10,000 nt of DNA from Magnetospirillum sp. (lineage in GTDB: Bacteria; Pseudomonadota; Alphaproteobacteria; Rhodospirillales; Magnetospirillaceae): positions 1 through 10,000 of the forward strand of contig JAIWOG010000323.1 of the NCBI GenBank assembly GCA_020217035.1. Direction: 5' to 3'. Under the pieces are notes generated by a model. It had not been told where the DNA came from and made no database searches. It saw nothing but the letters and a program-made list of their open reading frames with translations. The position numbers and the translations under genes were made by a program. Of this stretch, positions 1 through 6,252 are shown piece after piece. Each line of letters opens with the position of its first letter. Within the stretch, counting starts at the first letter, position 1.

Positions 1-792
1 GCCGGGCAGCTGCGCGGGGTGTCGCGCTTCGCCCCGGCCATCGTGAAGCTGTTCCTGCTTGATCAGTACGATGACGCTGAGTTGGACCGCAAGAAGGTGG
101 CGGCCATGTACGCGCTGTTCGTCACCACCCCCAGCCCCGGCGAGACCTTCGACATCGCCGAGGATGGTGGCGCGGGCGACCGCACCATGGATGTGCAGCC
201 CGGTCAGGTGGTGATGCTGGAACCGGGCGAGCAGATTCAGACCTCGGCTCCCGCCGATGTGGGCGGATCGTATGAGGCGTTCCAGTACCGCACGCTGTTG
301 CAGATCGCCGCCGCCCTGGGGGTGCCCTACGCCTACCTGTCCAACGACATGCTGAAGGCCAATTACTCCAACTCCCGGCTGGCGCTGTTGGAATTCCGCC
401 GCCGCATCGAGGCGTGGCAGCACGCAATCATGGTGTTCCAGCTTTGCCGCGCCGTCTGGCAGCGGTGGATGGACACCGCCGTGATGTCCGGGGCGCTGGC
501 CATTCCGGGCTATGAGCGGAACCGCACCAGCTTCATCGCCTGTTCCTGGCTGCCGCCGAAATGGGACTGGGTCGATCCGCTGAAGGATGCCCGCGCCGAG
601 ATCGAGCAGATCGAGGCGGGCCTGAAAAGCCGCACCCAGGCCCTGGCCGAGCGCGGCTTCGACGCCGAGCAGGTGGACGGGGAAATCGCCGCCGACCGGG
701 ACCGGGAACAGCGGCTGGGGCTGAGTTTCGGCTCCACACCGTCACCGCCTCCTGGGGGCGGCGCTCCTATTCAAACGGATCAACGAGCGTGA
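1..792 (+). CDS. Phage portal protein, lambda gpB family (3' part, 5' end outside window)
   Basis: This is the C-terminal part of the portal, the dodecameric ring at the capsid vertex through which DNA is packaged and to which the connector and tail attach. The frame is open from the first base of the window, so the GTG at 19 is probably internal and the gene starts upstream. The visible 263 residues carry lambda-portal landmarks: LLDQYDDAELDRKK near the start, the stretch FQYRTLLQIAAALGVPYAYLS, and the YSNSR segment at about 364-378 followed by an Arg-rich helix. The C-terminus is a low-complexity Pro/Gly tail, usual for this family. The stop (790-792) lies inside the oppositely oriented toxin gene, giving a 26-bp tail-to-tail overlap. 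Family assignment comes from recognised motifs and from the following lambda-like gene order. Confidence 0.9.
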   Translation, partial: AGQLRGVSRFAPAIVKLFLLDQYDDAELDRKKVAAMYALFVTTPSPGETFDIAEDGGAGDRTMDVQPGQVVMLEPGEQIQTSAPADVGGSYEAFQYRTLLQIAAALGVPYAYLSNDMLKANYSNSRLALLEFRRRIEAWQHAIMVFQLCRAVWQRWMDTAVMSGALAIPGYERNRTSFIACSWLPPKWDWVDPLKDARAEIEQIEAGLKSRTQALAERGFDAEQVDGEIAADRDREQRLGLSFGSTPSPPPGGGAPIQTDQRA

Positions 793-1171
793 CGCCGGTC
801 GGTTCGAAATGCCGGATGTTGCGGGTGACCACGGTTAGCCCATGTTCCAGGGCGGTGGCGGCGATCAGCAGATCGGCCCCGTCATTGCCGATGCGGGCGC
901 TCAGGCTGCCCCATCGGCGGGCGATCCCGGTGTCCACCGGCAGGATGCGGTCGCCGTAGATTTGAATCGTGCGGTCGAGCCAGGATTCCAACGCTTCGGC
1001 GAAGGCGGGATCTTTCCCCCTCTGGCGGACAATGCCTCGCTCGATCTCGCCGATGGTCACCGCGCTCAGGAAGATGTCGTCGGCCGCCTGGCCGGTCAGC
1101 CAGCGGACCACGTTGGGGTTTCGGTCCCGCTTGCGCAGTTCGGACAGGACCACGGTGTCGAGCAGAAACAT
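767..1171 (-). CDS. Type II toxin, VapC/FitB-like PIN-domain ribonuclease
   Basis: This is a 134-residue PIN-domain protein, the usual VapC size. Such toxins are Mg2+-dependent RNases, many of which cut tRNA or rRNA when free of antitoxin. The N-terminus MFLLDTVVLSEL supplies the first acidic residue (Asp5). The other candidate active-site residues are Glu42 in IGEIERG and Asp100 in DGADLLIAATA. The TRNIRHF segment around Asn118 occupies the place of the family's TRN-x-x-DF motif. The ATG overlaps the antitoxin stop as ATGA on the minus strand (1169-1173), so translation is probably coupled. The 3' end overlaps the portal gene by 26 bp. The gene lies antisense within a phage structural operon, which marks it as cargo. 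Its RNA target cannot be read from sequence. Confidence 0.9.
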   Translation of the reverse strand: MFLLDTVVLSELRKRDRNPNVVRWLTGQAADDIFLSAVTIGEIERGIVRQRGKDPAFAEALESWLDRTIQIYGDRILPVDTGIARRWGSLSARIGNDGADLLIAATALEHGLTVVTRNIRHFEPTGVTLVDPFE

Positions 1172-1440
1172 CAGAACTCGACCTCACGCAGCGTGACCGG
1201 CTGGCGCTCGAATTCCACATCGCCCTGCGGCATGGCCAGCAGATGATCGACGAACGATGGCGTACCAGCGTCGTGGCGTTGATGCAGCCGCTCGTATTCC
1301 TGAACCGACAGGACGACGACAGCGGGCTTTCCACGCTTGGTGACGGTCTGCGGGCGCCCGTGCAGGGCCGCATCGACCACGGCACTGAAACTGTTCTTGG
1401 CATCCTGAAGGGACCAGCGCGGTTCCGGCATAGTAATCAT
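1171..1440 (-). CDS. Type II antitoxin, Phd/YefM family, partner of the VapC-like toxin
   Basis: This 89-residue protein has the Phd/YefM layout. The N-terminal DNA-binding fold is recognisable in WSLQDAKNSFSAVVDAAL, GRPQTVTKRGKPAVVVLS and VQEYERL. The C-terminal toxin-binding tail ends in TLREVEF. Family members neutralise the toxin by direct binding and repress their own operon, more strongly in complex with it. The first ATG (1438-1440) has AGG immediately in front of it, which is too close. The second ATG (1429-1431, giving an 86-residue protein starting MPEP) has the same AGG nine bases upstream and may be the true start. A candidate sigma70-type promoter and an imperfect palindrome lie just upstream on the minus strand. 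Pairing with a PIN toxin rather than a Doc or YoeB toxin is common. Confidence 0.88.
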   Translation of the reverse strand: MITMPEPRWSLQDAKNSFSAVVDAALHGRPQTVTKRGKPAVVVLSVQEYERLHQRHDAGTPSFVDHLLAMPQGDVEFERQPVTLREVEF

Positions 1441-1453
1441 CCTGGCCAGATAA

Positions 1454-1467
1454 ACTGTCTAGATAGT
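1454..1467. promoter_or_regulatory. Imperfect 14-bp palindrome, candidate antitoxin operator
   Basis: ACTGTCTAGATAGT reads as a palindrome with one mismatched pair (6 of 7 pairs match), centred on CTAG. It overlaps the proposed -10 box of the antitoxin promoter and sits 14 bp upstream of the first antitoxin ATG. Phd/YefM antitoxins repress through short palindromes in this position, so autoregulation is a reasonable inference. The dyad itself is direct observation. Confidence 0.5.
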
Positions 1468-1491
1468 GGGGCTGCGCCCCCGTTCTGTCAA
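1463..1491 (-). promoter_or_regulatory. Candidate sigma70-type promoter of the toxin-antitoxin operon
   Basis: On the minus strand a perfect TTGACA (1486-1491) is followed by a 17-bp spacer and CACTAT (1463-1468), which matches TATAAT at three positions, including the second and last. The spacer contains a short GGGGC/GCCCC dyad at 1468-1480. The placement gives a short leader to the antitoxin start, so the module can be expressed independently of the phage late operon, including in a lysogen. Functional use is inferred. Confidence 0.5.
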
Positions 1492-1505
1492 GGCGACCTC
1501 CCTCC

Positions 1506-2720
1506 ATGCACGATCTGCCCCATCTCGCGACCCGTCTGTACGGGACGCCGCTGCTGCTCGCCCGCAGCAAGCTGGACGTGATCCTGGGCGCATTGGCTCC
1601 CCGGCTGGCCGGACAGAGTACTTTCCTGGACGTGGATGCGCTTCCCTCCGCCGAAGTGGCGGTGACGCCCGACGGCATCGCCATCGTGCCGATAATCGGC
1701 ACCCTGGTGGCGCGTTCCGGCTATCTGGGCGCGGCCAGCGGCCTGACCGCCTATTCCGACATCGCCGATGCCATCGAGGCGGCGGCCACCGATCCCGACA
1801 TCCGCGCCATCCTGCTGGACGTGGATTCCTCGGGCGGCGAGGTGGGTGGCCTGTTCGATCTGGTCGACCACATCCAGGCCATCCGCGCCCAGTGCGGCAA
1901 GCCCATCTGGGCGGTGGCCGATGAAGCGGCCCTGTCGGCGGCCTATGCCATCGCGTGTGTCGCCGACCGCCTTTACGTCACCCAGACCGGCGAGATCGGC
2001 TCCATCGGCGTGGTGGCGGTCCACCGCGACGAATCCGGGGCCGACGCCCAGGCCGGGCTGGCCTGGACCTTCGTTCATGCCGGGGCTTGCAAGGTGGACG
2101 GCAATCCCCACCAGCCGCTGTCCGACTCCGCCCGCCTCGCTCTCCAGGCCGATGTGGATGCCCTGTACGCGAAATTCACTGCCCTGGTGGCCGAGCGGCG
2201 GGGGCTATTTCCCGATGCCGTGCGGGCCACCGAGGCTGCGGTCTATCGCGGCGACCAGGCGGTGGCCGCCGGACTGGCCGACAAGGTTGGCACCCTGCGC
2301 GTTGCCCTGGCCGATCTCGGTGTCGTGCTGGCCCGCCCCACAATTTCCCGTCCCATCGCCGCCCGAAAGGAAGTCCCGATGTCCGAATCCCAGGGAGAAG
2401 TCCCCATCATGGCGGCTGTGCCGCAGCAGCCTGTCCAGGCCGATGTCGATCTGGAACAGCGCCTGCGCGCCGAATATTCCGAGATCAGCGCCATCTCCGC
2501 CCAGGCTGCCCGCCTCGGCATCACCATCGACGCCGCCGACGCCCTGGCCAAGGGCATCCGGCCCGAGGCCCTGCGCCGTACGGTGCTGGATCAGTTGGCG
2601 TCGCGCTCCGATGCCGCCGATTTGGTGGCGGCTGCCCCGGCGGGGGCGACGCCCAAGACTGAGTCCGAAAGCCCCATCGTCCGGCGTGCCCGTGACGCTG
2701 CCGCCCGTCACGGAGGTTGA
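1506..2720 (+). CDS. S49 (SppA-type) phage capsid maturation protease, lambda gpC-like, with C-terminal scaffold region
   Basis: This 404-residue protein is a lambda gpC-type prohead protease. It acts inside the prohead, processing scaffold and portal before DNA packaging. The SppA/ClpP-like core spans about residues 55-270. VPIIGTLV opens the fold and LLDVDSSGGEVGG forms the oxyanion-side loop. The nucleophile is Ser144 in ADEAALSAAYAIA, followed by TGEIGSIGVV. Lys196 in GACKVDG lies 52 residues after Ser144, the same distance as the Ser147/Lys199 dyad of B. subtilis SppA. Residues from about 290 onward are the scaffold-like tail, which has its own internal start. The ATG at 1506 follows AAGG at 1490-1493, a long 12-nt spacing, but the N-terminus LPHLATRLYGTPLLL looks like family starts. 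The gene is followed closely by the D-like gene. Confidence 0.92.
   Translation: MHDLPHLATRLYGTPLLLARSKLDVILGALAPRLAGQSTFLDVDALPSAEVAVTPDGIAIVPIIGTLVARSGYLGAASGLTAYSDIADAIEAAATDPDIRAILLDVDSSGGEVGGLFDLVDHIQAIRAQCGKPIWAVADEAALSAAYAIACVADRLYVTQTGEIGSIGVVAVHRDESGADAQAGLAWTFVHAGACKVDGNPHQPLSDSARLALQADVDALYAKFTALVAERRGLFPDAVRATEAAVYRGDQAVAAGLADKVGTLRVALADLGVVLARPTISRPIAARKEVPMSESQGEVPIMAAVPQQPVQADVDLEQRLRAEYSEISAISAQAARLGITIDAADALAKGIRPEALRRTVLDQLASRSDAADLVAAAPAGATPKTESESPIVRRARDAAARHGG
2365..2373 (+). promoter_or_regulatory. Internal Shine-Dalgarno inside the protease gene
   Basis: GAAAGGAAG lies five bases before an in-frame ATG at 2379. This is a stronger ribosome binding site than the one at the protease's own start, and it supports a separately initiated scaffold protein. 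Confidence 0.55.
2379..2720 (+). CDS. Nested in-frame scaffold protein (lambda Nu3-like), internal start within the protease gene
   Basis: Initiation at the in-frame ATG at 2379 would give a 113-residue protein identical to the protease C-terminus (from residue 292). In lambda the scaffold Nu3 is made in this way from within gene C. The start falls exactly between the protease core and a charged, Ala-rich, mostly helical region (DLEQRLRAEYSEISAISAQ onward), which is the expected character of a scaffold. It is preceded by a well-spaced GAAAGGAAG. A second in-frame ATG at 2409 also has a GGAGAAG eight bases ahead and could be an alternative start. Known: the C/Nu3 arrangement. Inferred: that this one is used. 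Confidence 0.6.
   Translation: MSESQGEVPIMAAVPQQPVQADVDLEQRLRAEYSEISAISAQAARLGITIDAADALAKGIRPEALRRTVLDQLASRSDAADLVAAAPAGATPKTESESPIVRRARDAAARHGG
2712..2716 (+). promoter_or_regulatory. Ribosome binding site fixing the decoration gene start at 2723
   Basis: GGAGG lies six bases before ATG 2723 and only abuts the in-frame TTG at 2717, so ATG 2723 is the better start. It lies inside the last codons of the protease gene, suggesting coupled translation. Confidence 0.7.
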
Positions 2721-2722
2721 CC

Positions 2723-3112
2723 ATGCCCGTTCTCGTTGCCTCGCCCACCCTGGGCGACCTGCTGAAGTTCGAACTGAACGCCAGCTACACCCGCGAAACC
2801 GTGACGCTGAAAGCGGGCACGTCCTATCCCCTGGGTTCGGTGCTGGGCCGCATCACCGCCAGCGGTGAATACCGCCTGTCCCCCGCCGCCGAGGTGGTCG
2901 GTGACGAAGGCGCCGAGGTGGCCGTCGCCGTCCTGCTGGAAGCGGTGGATGCCACCGATGGCGTGGCCACCGGCCTGATCGCCGCCCGTGGCCCGATCAT
3001 CCTGGCCGATGGCGCCATGGTGCTCGACGCCTCGGTCGACCAGCCCGCCGAACGCACCGCCAAGGTCAGCCAGCTCGCCGCCATGGGCCTGGTTGCCCGC
3101 ACCACCGTTTGA
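2723..3112 (+). CDS. Head decoration protein, lambda gpD family
   Basis: This 129-residue protein is of the gpD type, which forms trimers on the outside of the expanded capsid and stabilises it against internal DNA pressure. The N-terminal LGDLLKFELNASYTRETVTLKAGTS segment followed by YPLGSVLGRIT is typical of the HDPD family, as are the AVAVLLEAVDA and ARGPIILADGAMV segments of the compact beta fold. Lambda gpD is 110 residues, so this is slightly longer. The start is ATG 2723 rather than TTG 2717, based on GGAGG spacing. It follows the protease/scaffold by two bases and precedes the major capsid gene, as in lambda. Confidence 0.88.
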   Translation: MPVLVASPTLGDLLKFELNASYTRETVTLKAGTSYPLGSVLGRITASGEYRLSPAAEVVGDEGAEVAVAVLLEAVDATDGVATGLIAARGPIILADGAMVLDASVDQPAERTAKVSQLAAMGLVARTTV

Positions 3113-3118
3113 GGGAAG
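3111..3118 (+). promoter_or_regulatory. Ribosome binding site fixing the major capsid start at 3127
   Basis: GAGGGAAG overlaps the stop codon of the decoration gene and lies eight bases before ATG 3127. A reading from the in-frame TTG at 3109 would put the ribosome binding site inside the coding sequence, so it is rejected. Confidence 0.65.
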
Positions 3119-3126
3119 CCCACGAC

Positions 3127-4149
3127 ATGAACGCCATCATCAATCCCTTCGACGCGGGTGGCTATTCGCTCGCTGAAATGACCCAGGCCATCAACCTGCT
3201 GCCCAACCTCTACACCCGGCTCGGCCAGATGGGGCTGTTTCGCTTCGAGGGTGTCACCCAGCGCAGCGTCATCATCGAGCAGGCCGAGGGAATCCTCAAC
3301 CTGCTGCCCACCGTGCCGCTGGGCGGTCCCGCCACCGTCGCCAACCGCGATGCCCGGAGCATGCGCTCCTTCACCGTGCCGTGGATTCCCCATGACGATT
3401 CCATCACGCCCCAGGACGTCCAGGGCGTGCGCGGCTTCGGCGTCGCCGACGCCGCCGATCCCCTGGCCACGGTGATGGAGAGGAAGCTGACCCGCATGCG
3501 GAGTAAGCACGCCCAGACCAGGGAATTCATGGAGGTCAACGCCCTGAAGGGCGTGGTCCGTGATGGCGGCGGGTCCACCCTGTACGACTACTTCAGCGAA
3601 TTCGGCCTCACCCGCCAGCAGGTGGATTTCGCCCTCGGCACCGCCACCACCAACGTCCAGGCCAAGATCCGCGACGTATTGCGCAAGGTGGAGACCGAAC
3701 TGAAGGGCGAGACCATGACCAGCGTGCTGGCCCTGGTCAGCCCGGAATTTTTCGACAAGCTGATCGGCCATGCCAAGGTCGAGCAGGCCTACCAGTACTA
3801 TTCCTCGACCGGCGCCCAGCCGCTCCGGGAAGACGTGCGTCGCCGCTTCCCCTTCGCCGGCATGGTGTTTGAGGAATACAGCGCCACCGTCACCCTTTCC
3901 ACCGGCCAGACCGAAACCCTGATCCCGGCGGGCGAAGGCATCGCCTTCCCGCTCGGCACCATGGACACCTTCGTCACCTATGGCGCTCCCGCCAATCTGA
4001 TCGAGACGGTCAACACCCTGGGCGTGCCCATGTATGCCCGGCAGCTTGCCCGCCAGGACGGCAGCGCCATCGACGTCAAGACCGAGGCGTCCATCCTCCC
4101 CGTGAACAAGCGCCCGCGTCTGGCGGTGCGCCTATTCTCGGGCAACTGA
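3127..4149 (+). CDS. Major capsid protein, lambda gpE family
   Basis: This 340-residue protein is almost exactly the length of lambda gpE (341) and has its sequence character. The N-terminus has NPFDAGGYSLAEMTQAINLLPN and RLGQMGLFRFEGVTQRSVIIE. RSFTVPWIPHDDSITPQDVQGVRGFG is a very typical gpE-family segment. A central region (VNALKGVVRDGGGSTLYDYF) is followed by a C-terminal core. It should fold as an HK97-type shell subunit and build the icosahedral capsid. There is no extended N-terminal delta-domain of the HK97 kind, which fits a separate nested scaffold. It lies between the decoration and connector genes in lambda order. Confidence 0.93.
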   Translation: MNAIINPFDAGGYSLAEMTQAINLLPNLYTRLGQMGLFRFEGVTQRSVIIEQAEGILNLLPTVPLGGPATVANRDARSMRSFTVPWIPHDDSITPQDVQGVRGFGVADAADPLATVMERKLTRMRSKHAQTREFMEVNALKGVVRDGGGSTLYDYFSEFGLTRQQVDFALGTATTNVQAKIRDVLRKVETELKGETMTSVLALVSPEFFDKLIGHAKVEQAYQYYSSTGAQPLREDVRRRFPFAGMVFEEYSATVTLSTGQTETLIPAGEGIAFPLGTMDTFVTYGAPANLIETVNTLGVPMYARQLARQDGSAIDVKTEASILPVNKRPRLAVRLFSGN

Positions 4150-4151
4150 CC

Positions 4152-4448
4152 ATGACCGCCTTTGCCGACGCCCTCGACGACCTGTTTGCCGATCCGAATA
4201 TGGTCATCGCCGTCAGCTACCAAGGCCGTCCCGTGCGCGCCCTGGTACGTCGGCCCGACCGCGACCTCGAATTCGCCGACATCTCCATTCATACGGCGAC
4301 GGCGGTTTTCGAGGTCCGGCGGCGGGATGTTGCACAACCCCAGGCCGGGGACATTATCGTCCATGACGGCGACAGCTTCGTGGTCCAGGGCGAACCCCGC
4401 CTGGATGCCGAACGGCTGATCTGGACATTGGACACGAGACCGGCATGA
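4152..4448 (+). CDS. Small head-tail connector protein (lambda FII / Gifsy-2-like position)
   Basis: This 98-residue protein begins two bases after the capsid stop and overlaps the next gene's start (ATGA at 4445-4448). It reads as a short, mostly beta protein: VIAVSYQGRPVRALVRRPD, then VFEVRRRDVAQPQAGDIIVHDGDSFVVQGEPRLD and IWTLDTRP. The 'D-x-I-x-x-x-G-x-x-F-x-V-x-G-x-P-x-x-D' pattern is common in small head-tail joining proteins that cap the portal/adaptor ring and bind the tail. Position after gpE matches lambda FII (117 residues). No separate FI-like gene is present. The assignment rests mainly on position and size. Confidence 0.6.
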   Translation: MTAFADALDDLFADPNMVIAVSYQGRPVRALVRRPDRDLEFADISIHTATAVFEVRRRDVAQPQAGDIIVHDGDSFVVQGEPRLDAERLIWTLDTRPA

Positions 4449-5083
4449 AACTGATGGCGGCCATTTCCGGCGATCTGCGCAGGACCATGGCCGATGAGTT
4501 GAAGGTCGCCGAGGAGGCCGTCACCGCCGCCATGCGCCAAGCGGCCGATGGGCTGAAGGCCGATCTCCGCCGTCAGGTCACCGAGGCGGGCATGGGCCAG
4601 CGCCTCGCCAATACCTGGCGGGCCGAGCTGTATCCCAAGGGCCAAAAGAGCATCAAACCGGCGGGGTTCGTCTTCACCAGGGCTCCCACCATCATCCGGG
4701 CCTTCGACCAGGGTGCGGTGATCAAATCCAGGCATGGTTTCTGGCTGGCGATCCCCACACCCGCCGCCGGAACCGGTGCCCGAGGCAAGCGCATGGCGCC
4801 CGGCCTATGGGAACAGATGCACGGCAACCGCCTGCGATTCATTTACCGCCGGGGCGCGCCCTCGCTGCTGGTGGCCGAGAACATGCGGGCCCGCACCGGC
4901 AAGCGGGGAGGCTTCGCCAAGGGCAGCGCCTCGGCGCTCCGCTCCGGGCGTGGGATGACCAGTGTGGTGATGTTCATCCTGGTGCCGCAGGTGAGCTTGA
5001 AGAAGCGCCTCGACGTGGACGGAGCTGCCGAACGGTGGGCTTCGGCGCTGCCAGAGCTGATCGTCAGGAATTGGCGGAATTAG
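4445..5083 (+). CDS. DUF6441 family phage protein, tail completion candidate (lambda gpZ position)
   Basis: This 212-residue protein starts at an ATGA overlap with the connector gene, so translation is probably coupled. A helical, charged N-terminus (about 1-55) is followed by a basic region. That region contains the segment LANTWRAELYPKGQKSIKPAGFVFTRAP, then IIRAFDQGAVIKSRHGFWLAIPTP and a C-terminal MFILVPQVSLKKRLDVD strand-helix. I recognise this pattern as the DUF6441 group of alphaproteobacterial prophages. Its place between the connector and the terminator/tube genes corresponds to lambda Z (192 residues), a tail completion protein. The function is inferred from position. Its last 20 bp overlap the antisense fic gene. 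Confidence 0.65.
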   Translation: MKLMAAISGDLRRTMADELKVAEEAVTAAMRQAADGLKADLRRQVTEAGMGQRLANTWRAELYPKGQKSIKPAGFVFTRAPTIIRAFDQGAVIKSRHGFWLAIPTPAAGTGARGKRMAPGLWEQMHGNRLRFIYRRGAPSLLVAENMRARTGKRGGFAKGSASALRSGRGMTSVVMFILVPQVSLKKRLDVDGAAERWASALPELIVRNWRN

Positions 5084-6197
5084 GGTCCGTAACCGGCGGC
5101 ATCCCGGCCACGCTATAGCTGGTGCGTTTGCTGCCGCCTGGATTGCGGACCAGAATGCCCCGTTCCAGCAGGTCATTGATGTCGCGTTGCGCGGTGTCGA
5201 TCGAGCATTTGCCGATGGCGGCCCATTTCTTGGCGGAAAGGTTGCCCTCGAATCCGTCCATGAAGCGATTGAGGACGGCCTTCTGCCGGGCCGACATCGG
5301 TTCGGAGGTGAAGCGCCGCCAGAATTCAGCTTTGCCCAGCACACCCTGGGCCGCCACTTCGGCGGCATCGATCGCCCTTCCATAGCATTGGACGAACCAG
5401 GACAGCCACGCGGTGACGTCGAGGCTGCCGCGCTGGGTCCGTTCCAGGATTTCGTAGTAATGGCTGCGTTCCCGCTGAATTTGCGCCGACATGCTGTAGA
5501 AGCGCTGGCCAGTGCCCTCCATCTGGGCCAGGGCGAGATCGGCGATGGTGCGGGCAATGCGGCCATTGCCGTCGTCGAACGGGTGGATCGTCACGAACCA
5601 CAGATGGGCGATGCCACTGCGCAGCAGGCCGTCCATTGGCGGGGTTTGATTGAACCATGCCAGAAACTGCTCGATTTCGCTCCCGACCCGGTTGGCCGGT
5701 GGGGCTTCATAATGGACCTTGGGGCGTTCAATCGGGCCGGACACCACCTGCATCGGGCCGGCACTGTCGGTGCGCCAGTCGCCAATGGTGATCTTGTGCA
5801 GACCGGACCACCCGGTCGGGAAGAGCGCGGCATGCCACCCGAAAAGCCGTTGCTGTGCCAGGGGCGAAGCATGGTTGCGCAGGGCATCGAGCATCATCTC
5901 GACGATGCCGTCGATTTTGCGATCCGGGGGCAGCACGCCGCCGTCCGGCAGCCCTAAACGCCGGGCCACCGAGGAGCGGACGCTGGCCATATCCAGCCGT
6001 TCGCCTTCGATCTCCGAGGTCTTGATCACGTCTTCGGTGGTGGCCCGGAGTTCCGCCTCGCACTGAAGGTCGAAACCGAGACGCTGCATCTGGCCGAGCA
6101 GATGCCCCTGCTTATGGCGGGCTTCTGCCAGGGGCATCAGCAACGCTTGAGCATCCCAGCGGAATTGGGGCCAGTCGTCTTCCCTCCAGATGTACAC
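5064..6197 (-). CDS. Fic domain protein, class II, with DUF4172-type N-terminus and C-terminal winged helix
   Basis: This 377-residue protein is a Fic enzyme. Such proteins transfer AMP or another nucleotide part onto a target hydroxyl. The N-terminus YIWREDDWPQFRWD is typical of DUF4172. The inhibitory helix motif is T60-S-E-I-E64-G (pattern S/T-x-x-x-E-G), located before the Fic core, which makes it class II and self-inhibited. The catalytic loop is complete: H205-P-F-D-D-G-N-G-R213. WRTDSAGPMQVVSG (about 141-154) fits the target-docking flap. Residues from about 303 onward look like a winged-helix DNA-binding domain. The start is GTG 6195-6197, with GGAGAA five bases ahead and a TAA upstream in frame. 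The gene is antisense within the tail operon, overlaps the DUF6441 gene by 20 bp, and has its own control region. The target is unknown. Confidence 0.93.
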   Translation of the reverse strand: MYIWREDDWPQFRWDAQALLMPLAEARHKQGHLLGQMQRLGFDLQCEAELRATTEDVIKTSEIEGERLDMASVRSSVARRLGLPDGGVLPPDRKIDGIVEMMLDALRNHASPLAQQRLFGWHAALFPTGWSGLHKITIGDWRTDSAGPMQVVSGPIERPKVHYEAPPANRVGSEIEQFLAWFNQTPPMDGLLRSGIAHLWFVTIHPFDDGNGRIARTIADLALAQMEGTGQRFYSMSAQIQRERSHYYEILERTQRGSLDVTAWLSWFVQCYGRAIDAAEVAAQGVLGKAEFWRRFTSEPMSARQKAVLNRFMDGFEGNLSAKKWAAIGKCSIDTAQRDINDLLERGILVRNPGGSKRTSYSVAGMPPVTDPNSANS

Positions 6198-6202
6198 GGC
6201 AT

Positions 6203-6208
6203 TTCTCC
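6203..6208 (-). promoter_or_regulatory. Ribosome binding site supporting the GTG start of fic
   Basis: On the minus strand GGAGAA lies five bases before GTG 6197. An ATG at 6198-6200 region is out of frame, and a TAA closes the frame further up. This Shine-Dalgarno is itself part of the first copy of the repeated motif described for 6202-6299, so a protein bound there could also affect initiation. Confidence 0.6.
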
Positions 6209-6223
6209 GCAGAAGTTACGGAG

Positions 6224-6252
6224 AATATGGCGTCATTCGCCGCAGGCAGCAA
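6224..6252 (-). promoter_or_regulatory. Candidate promoter of fic
   Basis: On the minus strand TTGCTG (6247-6252) and CATATT (6224-6229) are separated by exactly 17 bp. Both are weak matches to the sigma70 consensus. The second copy of the repeated motif overlaps the -10 box and the third copy falls in the spacer, which would suit repression. The promoter call is tentative. Confidence 0.35.

Noticed and set aside
745..761. CCGCC/GGCGG dyad near the ends of portal and toxin genes as a terminator
   Set aside because: Only about five pairs, inside the portal coding sequence, and no T-run follows on the minus strand.
1768..2868. 366-codon plus-strand open frame overlapping the protease
   Set aside because: Pro/Arg/Trp-rich translation typical of an out-of-phase frame; the protease frame has an intact Ser/Lys dyad.
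2717..3112. Decoration gene starting at TTG 2717, and capsid gene starting at TTG 3109
   Set aside because: In each case an ATG a few codons downstream has a properly spaced Shine-Dalgarno that abuts or overlaps the TTG region.
2824..3771. 315-codon minus-strand open frame opposite the decoration and capsid genes
   Set aside because: Shadow of two confidently identified structural genes; composition is not protein-like.
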